This document shows, in pieces, positions 31,387 through 37,521 of a stretch of DNA of 37,521 nt. Both the position numbers and the translations under genes were made by a program. How positions within the stretch are numbered: position 1 is the first letter of the stretch; each line of letters starts with the position of its first letter. The notes under the pieces were generated by a model, which searched no databases, was not told where the DNA came from, and saw only the letters and a program-made list of their open reading frames with translations. Origin of the DNA: Sedimentisphaerales bacterium (GTDB taxonomy: Bacteria; Planctomycetota; Phycisphaerae; Sedimentisphaerales; Anaerobacaceae); assembly GCA_030611315.1 (NCBI GenBank), contig JAUWPZ010000020.1, forward strand, positions 1 through 37,521, written 5' to 3'.

Positions 31387-31737
31387 ATGCTTAACACAAA
31401 TCTAAGGCATCTCGAAACTGAAGAAGAGGTTAAAGAAGTATTGGAGAATAACGAAAACGTTATGCTTTGCTGTGGCAGAATGGGACCGATGTGTATTCCT
31501 GTCTATGACATTATGGAACAATTGGAAGATAAATATTCCCATGTTACCTTTCGGGATCAGGATTTTGATATACCAGCAGCAGATTTTATAAAGAGTTTGC
31601 CGGAGTGTTCATCTTTCATGGGACTGCCATTTACAGTTTATTTCAAGAATGGAAAAGTCATGGTTGCCACAGCCAGCATTCAGACCAAGGAGCAAATAAC
31701 GGAGATTTTAGATAAGGAGTTTGGCAAATCTTCATAA
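31387..31737 (+). CDS. Atypical thioredoxin-like protein
   Basis: The 116-residue protein has a thioredoxin-like layout: an N-terminal helix (TEEEVKEVLENN), strand NVMLCC, helix IPVYDIMEQLEDKYS, strand HVTFRDQDFD, then the cis-Pro loop GLPFTVYFKNGKVM. The usual WCGPC site is replaced by CCGRMGPMC (28-36): two adjacent cysteines and a third seven residues later. It may use C29/C36 or C28/C29 for redox work or bind a metal. It sits 1 bp after trxB, its likely reductase. I know of no described function for this active-site form. Confidence 0.78.
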   Translation: MLNTNLRHLETEEEVKEVLENNENVMLCCGRMGPMCIPVYDIMEQLEDKYSHVTFRDQDFDIPAADFIKSLPECSSFMGLPFTVYFKNGKVMVATASIQTKEQITEILDKEFGKSS

Positions 31738-31775
31738 AACAACGTTCATCAAAACTCAAGAAGGAGCATAGTAAA

Positions 31776-32114
31776 ATGAGAATAGCAGTTCCATTAGCAC
31801 AGGGTAAATTAAGCCTTCACTTCGGTCATTGCGAAGAATTCGCATTGGTGGATGTTGATGAGCAGACCAAGGAGATTTCCAATATCGCTAAGTTACAACC
31901 GCCCTCTCATCAACCGGGCGTGCTGCCGCGATGGCTTAGCGAGCAGCAGGCTGACGTTATTATAGCCGGCGGCATGGGCCAGCGTGCACAGCAGCTTTTT
32001 GCCCAGAATAACATCAAAGTTGTAATAGGTGCATCCGGCCAAGCTCCTGAAGAGCTGGTGTCTGCTTATTTGCAAGGCACACTTGAGACTGGAGATAACA
32101 TCTGTGACCACTGA
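31776..32114 (+). CDS. NifX/ORP-family protein
   Basis: The 112-residue, single-domain member of the NifX/MTH1175 family reads MRIAVPLAQGKLSLHFGHCE at the start, with HFGHCEEFALVDVD, ADVIIAGGMGQRAQQLF, and IKVVIGASGQAPEELVSAYL. The HFGHCE motif gives a His/Cys pair that could hold a metal. It differs from the GAGIQ-GPNAF subtype at 16247 and 23990. It ends with a CDH tripeptide. It has its own binding site AAGGAG and follows the thioredoxin gene. Confidence 0.85.
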   Translation: MRIAVPLAQGKLSLHFGHCEEFALVDVDEQTKEISNIAKLQPPSHQPGVLPRWLSEQQADVIIAGGMGQRAQQLFAQNNIKVVIGASGQAPEELVSAYLQGTLETGDNICDH

Positions 32115-32272
32115 CAGGTTTAGTAACTTCTTTTGAAGATACAACATATGAAAAATAAGCCCTGCCCGTTATCTATGTGCCAAAAGCTGCAAAAAGATTT
32201 TGGAATGCTTTCATAAATCGATGTTTCGTGTGCTCGGCGGCAAACAAGTAGATTTATAGGAGAAAAATCAGA

Positions 32273-32533
32273 ATGCCTACATATGAATACAGGTGTGAAG
32301 TCTGCGGTTATACGTTTGAACGGTTCCAAAATATGAGTGATAAACCGATTTCAAAATGTCCAAAGTGCGGCGGCAAAGTCCAGCGTTTAATTGGCACTGG
32401 AGGAGGCGTGATTTTCAAAGGTTCGGGCTTTTATGCAACTGATTATGCAAAAAGTAATTCCCCGGCTTGCGGACGAGACAAACCATGCTGCGGCCGCAAT
32501 ACACCTTGCGATAAAAAACCTTGCGAATCTTAA
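32273..32533 (+). CDS. FmdB-family zinc-ribbon protein with Cys-rich tail
   Basis: The 86-residue protein begins MPTYEYRCEVCGYTFERFQN and continues SKCPKCGGKVQRLIGTGGGV and IFKGSGFYATDY, the full FmdB signature with two CxxC knuckles. The tail is cysteine-dense (CGRDKPCCGRNTPCDKKPC), as in the paralog at 23768, and might bind an additional metal. Function uncertain. The 158-bp gap before it (32115-32272) holds no convincing gene, only a 22-codon open frame at 32148. Confidence 0.82.
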   Translation: MPTYEYRCEVCGYTFERFQNMSDKPISKCPKCGGKVQRLIGTGGGVIFKGSGFYATDYAKSNSPACGRDKPCCGRNTPCDKKPCES

Positions 32534-32596
32534 ATATGGCCTGAAACGGAAAGAAAGCCAGGGATGCAGAAGCTTGCTAATTCAGCAGGAGCAAAC

Positions 32597-33316
32597 ATGA
32601 GTATTACAGAAAATTATGCAAAACTCCGGGAAGAAATTCCGGCAGATGTGGCCATAGTTGTATCCTGTAAAACAAGAGCAGCGAAAGAAATAGAAGAGGT
32701 AATAGACGCCGGGGCTACGGATATTGGTGAAAACTACGTTCAGGAGGCCGAGCAGATGTACAGTGCTTTGAAGAAAAAAGCGGCGAAAGTTAGATGGCAT
32801 ATGATAGGCCATTTGCAGAGAAACAAAATAAATAAAGCGCTAAGAATCTTTGATGTAATTCAGACTGTCGATTCATTAGAAAAAGCGGCAGCTATTGACA
32901 AAAGGGTTGAGAAAGCGACAAAGAAAATAGTTCCGGTTTATATAGAGATAAATATAGGCAATGAGGATTCCAAGGCCGGTATAAAGCCGGAAGAGCACGA
33001 GCCTTTTGAAGAGTACACCGAAAAGTTGGTTAGAGATATGTCAGCCCTTAGTCATTTAAGGCTGGCCGGTTTGATGACTATGGGGCCTCGCTTTGGAAAT
33101 CCTGAAGATGTCAGGCCATATTTTAGAAGAATAAGAAGGCTATTTGAAAAAATCAAGGGCCTTGATTTAACCAATGTGGACATGAAATATCTTTCCATGG
33201 GAATGACGAATTCATGCAGAGTTGCCATAGAAGAAGGTTCCAACATGGTTAGGATAGGGACAGCAATATTTGGTGAAAGAGAGTGTGACATAGGGAAAAA
33301 TGGCAGACAGTATTAA
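32597..33316 (+). CDS. yggS: PLP-binding protein, YggS/PROSC family
   Basis: YggS-type proteins bind pyridoxal phosphate and keep vitamin B6 and amino acid pools balanced; they have no known catalytic role. The 239-residue product keeps the PLP lysine (K25 in VVSCKTRA), the signature DIGENYVQEA, WHMIGHLQRNKI, and the end GSNMVRIGTAIFGERE. I chose ATG 32597 because AGGAG lies 6 bp before it, although an in-frame ATG occurs at 32564. Its end overlaps the start of the Fe-S scaffold gene by 17 bp, so translation is probably coupled. Confidence 0.9.
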   Translation: MSITENYAKLREEIPADVAIVVSCKTRAAKEIEEVIDAGATDIGENYVQEAEQMYSALKKKAAKVRWHMIGHLQRNKINKALRIFDVIQTVDSLEKAAAIDKRVEKATKKIVPVYIEINIGNEDSKAGIKPEEHEPFEEYTEKLVRDMSALSHLRLAGLMTMGPRFGNPEDVRPYFRRIRRLFEKIKGLDLTNVDMKYLSMGMTNSCRVAIEEGSNMVRIGTAIFGERECDIGKNGRQY

Positions 33317-33716
33317 TGAAATTGCAAAAAGTCTTCAGCAAAGGGTATTGGAAGGCTATTCGGAAAAATTTAAGGATGAATTCCTAAGTCCAAGAAATAT
33401 TGGAAAAATGCAAAACCCGGATGGCCATGCCAATATAACAGGCATTTGTGGCGATACTATCGAGATGTATTTAACCATCGAAGATGAAAGAATAAGTAAC
33501 ATCAAATTTATGACAGACGGCTGTGGTGCCACTATTGCGTGTGCCAGCTATGTTACGAGAACAGTAAAAGGAAAATCTATCGAAGAAGCACTTCGGATAA
33601 AACCAGAAGATATTGATAGTTATTTTGAAGGCCTGCCTGAGGAAAGCAAACACTGTGCGAAATTAGCTATTGGTACACTCAAGGCCGCCTTGAACATGTA
33701 TGAAAATAAGGAATAA
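33300..33716 (+). CDS. NifU/IscU-like Fe-S scaffold
   Basis: IscU-type scaffolds build Fe-S clusters before delivery. The 138-residue protein has the three ligand cysteines in their usual settings: C50 in GICGDTIE (with the conserved Asp two residues later), C75/C81 in GCGATIACAS, and C119 in KHCAKLAIG. It is similar in size to the family (about 130-150). No cysteine desulfurase is in this window, so sulfur must come from elsewhere. With Mrp and the MinD-type ATPases it gives the locus a complete scaffold-carrier set. Confidence 0.88.
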   Translation: MADSINEIAKSLQQRVLEGYSEKFKDEFLSPRNIGKMQNPDGHANITGICGDTIEMYLTIEDERISNIKFMTDGCGATIACASYVTRTVKGKSIEEALRIKPEDIDSYFEGLPEESKHCAKLAIGTLKAALNMYENKE

Positions 33717-33759
33717 AAACTGAAATTATCTTCTGTGAAAAGAAAAAAGAAAGACACGA

Positions 33760-34530
33760 GTGGAAGAAGAGCTATCTTTTAACGATTATGCCATAGTTTC
33801 CTGTGGGACGCTTGCCCCTGAGTTGAATTACCTGAGAAAGGAAGGTTTCCTGGATGCCGGGAAAATTTTTTATACAACACCTGGCCGGCACGAGGTCCTT
33901 AAAGAGCTTAAAAGTCAGTTGATAGAAAAAATAAACCTCGCTAAGCAGCACTCCAAAAAAATCATAATAGTTTATGGCGGCAAATTCTGCTACGTCAATG
34001 TTGATGACCCCTACAAAACTCTGGATACAATGATACAGGAGCAGGGAACCGGAATTTCAATTTCCAGAATAAATGCAACTCATTGCATGGATATGTTAGC
34101 CAGTGAAAGCCAAAGAGAGCAAATAAGCGGCGGCCAAAAGGTCTGGTGGCTTACGCCGGGATGGATAATCTATCGTAATCTTGTCTTTCAGGATTGGGAT
34201 AAAGGCAAAGCTAATGAGAATTTCCCGCAGCATACGGGAGGGGCTATATTATTAGACGGCATAGGTTTCTGGGAGAAATATTCCGAGGAGCAACCTGAGA
34301 AGATCCTTGAATTCTCTGACTGGATGGGAATAGAAATTCGGCCTTATGAGATTACATTGGATAGATTGAAAAATTTGCTTGCCGGCTGTGTTGTTTCAAA
34401 TATGGAAAAAGAAATAGCTGAACTGAAAAGCAGCCTGCCTGCCCACTCAGCGAAGCCATCGATGGTCCAGCAATTAAAAGAACTCGAGGAAAAAGTAGAA
34501 AGGGCAAAAAAGCCGGGACGGCAATCCTAA
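33760..34530 (+). CDS. DUF1638 family protein
   Basis: The 256-residue protein matches DUF1638: IVSCGTLAPELNYLRKEG near the start, KKIIIVYGGKFCYVNVDDPY, then INATHCMDMLAS, and VWWLTPGWIIYRNL. The family occurs in methanogens and anaerobic bacteria, often near corrinoid or methyl-transfer genes, but no reaction is established. Conserved cysteines (SCGT, KFCYV, THCMD) suggest metal binding. The C-terminal 40 residues are an added helical tail (VQQLKELEEKVERAK). The start is GTG at 33760, after AGAAAAAAGAAAG, a weak site. Confidence 0.8.
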   Translation: MEEELSFNDYAIVSCGTLAPELNYLRKEGFLDAGKIFYTTPGRHEVLKELKSQLIEKINLAKQHSKKIIIVYGGKFCYVNVDDPYKTLDTMIQEQGTGISISRINATHCMDMLASESQREQISGGQKVWWLTPGWIIYRNLVFQDWDKGKANENFPQHTGGAILLDGIGFWEKYSEEQPEKILEFSDWMGIEIRPYEITLDRLKNLLAGCVVSNMEKEIAELKSSLPAHSAKPSMVQQLKELEEKVERAKKPGRQS

Positions 34531-34559
34531 TGACCAGAGCAATTCTCAAAAATTGAAAA

Positions 34560-35135
34560 ATGAATGAAAAGATGGAAAGATGGGAAAGAGAAGCAGGGGT
34601 GGAATTTCTAAAAAAGATTGGAATCAAGTCTGGCCAAGCAATCCTGGATTTTGGCTGTAGAGTTGGTCACTACGCCATTCCGGCAGCCAGGATTATCGGA
34701 AATGAAGGAATTGTTTATGCCGTGGACAAAGAACAGCAGGCATTAGATGAACTGCAACAAAAAGCAATTCGCCTGAGCTTGAAAAACATAAAAACAGTAA
34801 ACACCTCCGGCCAGATACAAACAGACTTGGAAAACAACTCTATTGATGTTGTTTTATTTTACGATGTTCTCCATTATCACGAAAAAGAAGAAAGAGAAAA
34901 GCTATATCAGGAAGCTTTCCGTATTCTAAAACAGGAGGGTACACTTTCTGTTTATCCCAAGCATACCTTAGAAGATAACCCGATACGGCAATTTAAAGAA
35001 TTGAATTTAGATGACGTCAAACGAGAAATCGAAGATTCAGGTTTTCATTTCGAAGAAAAGTATTGTGGGTTTATTAGCCATGACGATGGTCTTAATAAAG
35101 GCTGTGTGTTGAATTTTAGAAAAGGTACAATATGA
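34560..35135 (+). CDS. Class I SAM-dependent methyltransferase
   Basis: The 191-residue protein has motif I ILDFGCRVGHYAIPAA (28-43), VYAVDKEQQALDEL for motif II, and DVVLFYDVLHYHEKEE for the post-motif area. The usual GCGxG is changed to GCRVG. It belongs to the Methyltransf_31-like group seen beside ORP and MBL genes of anaerobes; the substrate is unknown. It overlaps the MBL-fold gene by 4 bp (ATGA), so the two may act together. Confidence 0.82.
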   Translation: MNEKMERWEREAGVEFLKKIGIKSGQAILDFGCRVGHYAIPAARIIGNEGIVYAVDKEQQALDELQQKAIRLSLKNIKTVNTSGQIQTDLENNSIDVVLFYDVLHYHEKEEREKLYQEAFRILKQEGTLSVYPKHTLEDNPIRQFKELNLDDVKREIEDSGFHFEEKYCGFISHDDGLNKGCVLNFRKGTI

Positions 35136-35734
35136 AAATAACAATACTCTATGATAACAACGCAAATCCAGGGCTCAAGTCAGGATGGGGCTTTTCGTGC
35201 CTGGTGGATAGCAGACAGAAAATTCTCTTCGATACCGGCGACAATGGAGAAAAGTTAATGTACAACTTTGAAAAGCTAAACATTGACCCCAAAAGTGTAG
35301 ATAAGGTGGTGCTCTCGCATAATCATTGGGACCACGTGGACGGCCTGGAGGGTTTCCAGAGGTTTAACTCTAAGGCTAAAGTTGTACATCCAAAGGCTTT
35401 TTCGCAAACGACAGAAATATCCCCAGGCATTTATTCAACCGGGGCTCTCGGCATGCTTCCCAAAGAGCAATCCTTGGTGGCAAAAGCAGAAAAAGGAAAT
35501 GTTGTAATAACTGGCTGTGCACATCCCGGTTTGGACAAAATTCTTCAAGTGGCCAAAAAGCTCGGCCAAGTCTATGCTGTGCTTGGCGGCTTCCACGGAT
35601 TCTCAAAGTTAGATGAGCTTGAGGGTATTCAATTGATTGGGCCTTGTCACTGCACCCAGCATAAACAACAAATAAAAGATAAATATCCTGATGAATTTGT
35701 GGAGATAAAAGTAGGAAGTGTTGTCGAAATTTGA
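35132..35734 (+). CDS. Metallo-beta-lactamase-fold hydrolase
   Basis: The 200-residue protein has the MBL zinc motif HNHWDH (63-68), the preceding strand ILFDTGDNGEKLM, and GCAHPGLDKIL and GPCHCTQHK as later ligand motifs. It belongs to the small dihydropteroate-synthase-associated or MJ0301-like group, where the substrate is unknown. It is the last gene of the 21-kb same-strand run. Operon partner: the methyltransferase overlapping by 4 bp. The following gap has an A-run but no clear terminator. Confidence 0.87.
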   Translation: MKITILYDNNANPGLKSGWGFSCLVDSRQKILFDTGDNGEKLMYNFEKLNIDPKSVDKVVLSHNHWDHVDGLEGFQRFNSKAKVVHPKAFSQTTEISPGIYSTGALGMLPKEQSLVAKAEKGNVVITGCAHPGLDKILQVAKKLGQVYAVLGGFHGFSKLDELEGIQLIGPCHCTQHKQQIKDKYPDEFVEIKVGSVVEI

Positions 35735-35769
35735 AAGCGAAAAAAAAAACATAATAACGCAGGCTTCAT

Positions 35770-37521
35770 ATGACAAACCAACACCTGACCATCAAACGGT
35801 GGATGTTGCTCTTTTGTAGTCTAATGGTCGCTGCGAGAGTTGGGGGCGGGGAAACAGGAAAGTACCTGGGTCCATGCAGCATGGTCCCATCAAGAGATGG
35901 GCAGATGCTCTACGTTGCCTTTGCCGACGCAAAGCAGATAGCCTTCGTTAACATCCACAGCGGCAAGGTTACTCGTTCTATCGCCACACAAGCTAAACCG
36001 ACAGGCTTAACTTTGAGTCCCGATGGCCGAGAGCTCTATGTAACCTCCGCCGCTGCGCAAAGCAGCGTCCTCGTAATGGATATCGCATTCGGCAAGATTA
36101 AGGCAAATGTCCCTGTTGGACACACGGCGTGCGACCCAACGGTTACTCCCGATGGAAAACGGCTGTACGTCTGCAACCGCTTCGACAACGACGTTTCTGT
36201 AATCGACCTCGAAACCAACAAGCAGGTGACCAGAGTGTCAGCCACTCGCGAGCCGCTCGCCGCAGCCATTACTCCCGATGGCAAGTCGGTGCTGATAATC
36301 AATCACCTACCGGCCGACCGCGCCGATACGTCCGATGTAGCTGCAGTGGTGACAATCATTGATACACAGAGCAACACGACGACTACGATTCGCCTTCCAA
36401 GCGGTGCATCCGGACTGCGGGGCATTTGTACCTCTCCCGACGGCAAGCACGCCTATGTAACGCATATTTTGGCCCGTTACGAGCTGCCCACCATCCAGGT
36501 GGACTACGGATGGATGAACGCCAATGCACTGAGCGTCATCGACACAAAAGAAAAGAAACTGCTCGGCACCGTGCTGCTGGATGAGATGTACCTGGGTGCA
36601 GCAAATCCCTGGGGCGTGGCCTGCACGACTAATGGGAAATGGATCTGCGTGACCCACGCGGGTACCCACGAGCTGAGCGTGCTCGACGCGCCGGCCCTCA
36701 TGAAGAAACTGCTGGCGATGCCGGTAAATCCACCACCAGAACAGATTGGAGAAGTCGTATATGACGACCGCAACGAGCTGCTGGACTATTTCCGCCGTCG
36801 GCGGGCTGCCTTAAGCGGCAAACCGGCAGAAAGCGGCGAGCTTTATACTCTGGGATCTGCTGCCGGTGTGTCCAATGACCTTACCTTTCTGGCTGGCTTA
36901 CGTCGGCGAATCAAGCTAAAGGGCAAGGGGCCGCGCGGAATAGCGGTCATTGGCTCCAAAGCATATATCACCGAGTACTTCTCCGATACATTGAGCGTAG
37001 TTCAACTTGAAGCCAAATCGCCTAACATTGTCCAGGAGCTGGCGCTCGGCCCTAAGCCAAAACTGACCGACCGGCGACGTGGAGAGATGCTCTTTAACGA
37101 CGCCGAATTATGCTTCCAACACTGGCAAAGCTGCGCCAGCTGCCATCCGGATGGCCGCATGGATGGCCTTAACTGGGACCTGACCAATGACGGAATAGGC
37201 AACCTGAAAAATACCAAGAGCCTGCTCCTCAGTCACAAGACACCGCCAGTGATGAGTTCGGGGGTCCGCGCATCGGCCGAAATGGCCGTTCGGACGGGCC
37301 TCAAACATATTCTCTTCACAAATCCGCCGGAGGAAGATGCGGCCACAATTGACACATACCTGAAGTCGGTCGAGCCGGTACCCAGCCCATACCTCGTGGA
37401 CGGTCGGCTCAGCCCGGCGGCTGAGCGGGGCAAGAAGCTGTTCTTCAGCAAGGAGGCGGGTTGTTCCAAGTGTCATGCAGGCCCTCTTTACACCGATATG
37501 CAGATGCACGACATAGGTTCA
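35770..37521 (+). CDS. Exported YVTN beta-propeller/cytochrome c protein, incomplete at window edge
   Basis: An open frame of 584 codons runs off the right end without a stop. The first residues (IKRWMLLFCSLMVAARVGGG) form a likely signal peptide. Residues about 30-430 contain propeller repeats of the YVTN type (LSPDGRELYVTSAA, TPDGKRLYVCNRFDNDVSVI, SPDGKHAYVTH). Two heme-c motifs follow, CASCH (455-459) and CSKCH (565-569), in a region like MauG/cytochrome c peroxidase (GEMLFNDAELCF, AERGKKLFFSKE). It is probably a periplasmic oxidase or electron-transfer protein. The gene is independent of the ORP-like locus. A downstream in-frame ATG (residue 12) is a second possible start. Confidence 0.8.
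   Translation, partial: MTNQHLTIKRWMLLFCSLMVAARVGGGETGKYLGPCSMVPSRDGQMLYVAFADAKQIAFVNIHSGKVTRSIATQAKPTGLTLSPDGRELYVTSAAAQSSVLVMDIAFGKIKANVPVGHTACDPTVTPDGKRLYVCNRFDNDVSVIDLETNKQVTRVSATREPLAAAITPDGKSVLIINHLPADRADTSDVAAVVTIIDTQSNTTTTIRLPSGASGLRGICTSPDGKHAYVTHILARYELPTIQVDYGWMNANALSVIDTKEKKLLGTVLLDEMYLGAANPWGVACTTNGKWICVTHAGTHELSVLDAPALMKKLLAMPVNPPPEQIGEVVYDDRNELLDYFRRRRAALSGKPAESGELYTLGSAAGVSNDLTFLAGLRRRIKLKGKGPRGIAVIGSKAYITEYFSDTLSVVQLEAKSPNIVQELALGPKPKLTDRRRGEMLFNDAELCFQHWQSCASCHPDGRMDGLNWDLTNDGIGNLKNTKSLLLSHKTPPVMSSGVRASAEMAVRTGLKHILFTNPPEEDAATIDTYLKSVEPVPSPYLVDGRLSPAAERGKKLFFSKEAGCSKCHAGPLYTDMQMHDIGS

Noticed and set aside
32148-32216. 22-codon frame before the second FmdB gene
   Set aside because: No good ribosome binding site and no recognisable features; chance is likely.
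1-37521. tRNA, rRNA genes and CRISPR arrays
   Set aside because: No tRNA-like TTCGA arm with matching acceptor stem, no rRNA-like sequence and no regularly spaced repeats were found by reading; a covariance scan would be needed to exclude tRNA fully.

Overview
The window looks like a chromosomal piece of an anaerobic Planctomycetota bacterium, most likely Phycisphaerae/Sedimentisphaerales. This is inferred from protein style and not proven. The pointers are a very large secreted lamin-tail/CotH protein ending in a dockerin-like pair of repeats, ThuA and DUF1080 proteins, a YVTN-propeller/cytochrome c protein, a B12-dependent ribonucleotide reductase, and many anaerobe-type iron-sulfur proteins.

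Left part (1-8.2 kb): a short UvrC on the minus strand; nrdJ (class II ribonucleotide reductase) behind a pair of NrdR-like boxes; a complete DarT-DarG toxin-antitoxin pair behind a structured leader and a perfect palindrome; then a scarred stretch with an HNH endonuclease fragment, a 177-bp MITE-like element with 3-bp target duplication, short tandem repeats and a long-range inverted repeat.

Middle (8.2-14.2 kb): a consensus sigma-70-type promoter drives a 1818-residue exported multidomain protein. It is followed by a degraded minus-strand stretch carrying a second, broken copy of the MITE end.

Main locus (14.2-35.7 kb): about 21 kb of same-strand genes that begin with a PAS/AAA+/Fis sigma-54 activator. 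Directly after it come a candidate activator site and a well-formed -24/-12 promoter. The following genes include four NifX/orange-protein (ORP)-type proteins (one fused to a ferredoxin), two MinD-type ATPases with inserted ferredoxin clusters, an Mrp/ApbC ATPase, glycine/methionine-rich DUF5320 proteins, zinc-ribbon and FmdB-type proteins, a DUF89 phosphatase, an ABC exporter-like pair, PanD, DUF1847, a J-domain protein, two SAM methyltransferases, an MTH1187-type protein, thioredoxin reductase with an atypical thioredoxin, YggS, a NifU/IscU-like scaffold, DUF1638 and an MBL-fold protein. The core (sigma-54 activator, ORP-like protein, MinD-type Fe-S ATPases, Mrp) matches the anaerobe-specific orange protein system known from Desulfovibrio, here greatly enlarged. 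I read it as a metal/Fe-S cofactor assembly and redox locus. This is the best candidate for an undescribed system in the window.

Inside it, a ThuA/DUF1080 gene pair sits between two 96% identical 248-bp direct repeats, and a 103-bp structured intergenic element occurs twice. The right end (35.8 kb to the edge) is an incomplete exported YVTN/cytochrome c protein. I saw no tRNA, rRNA or CRISPR array.
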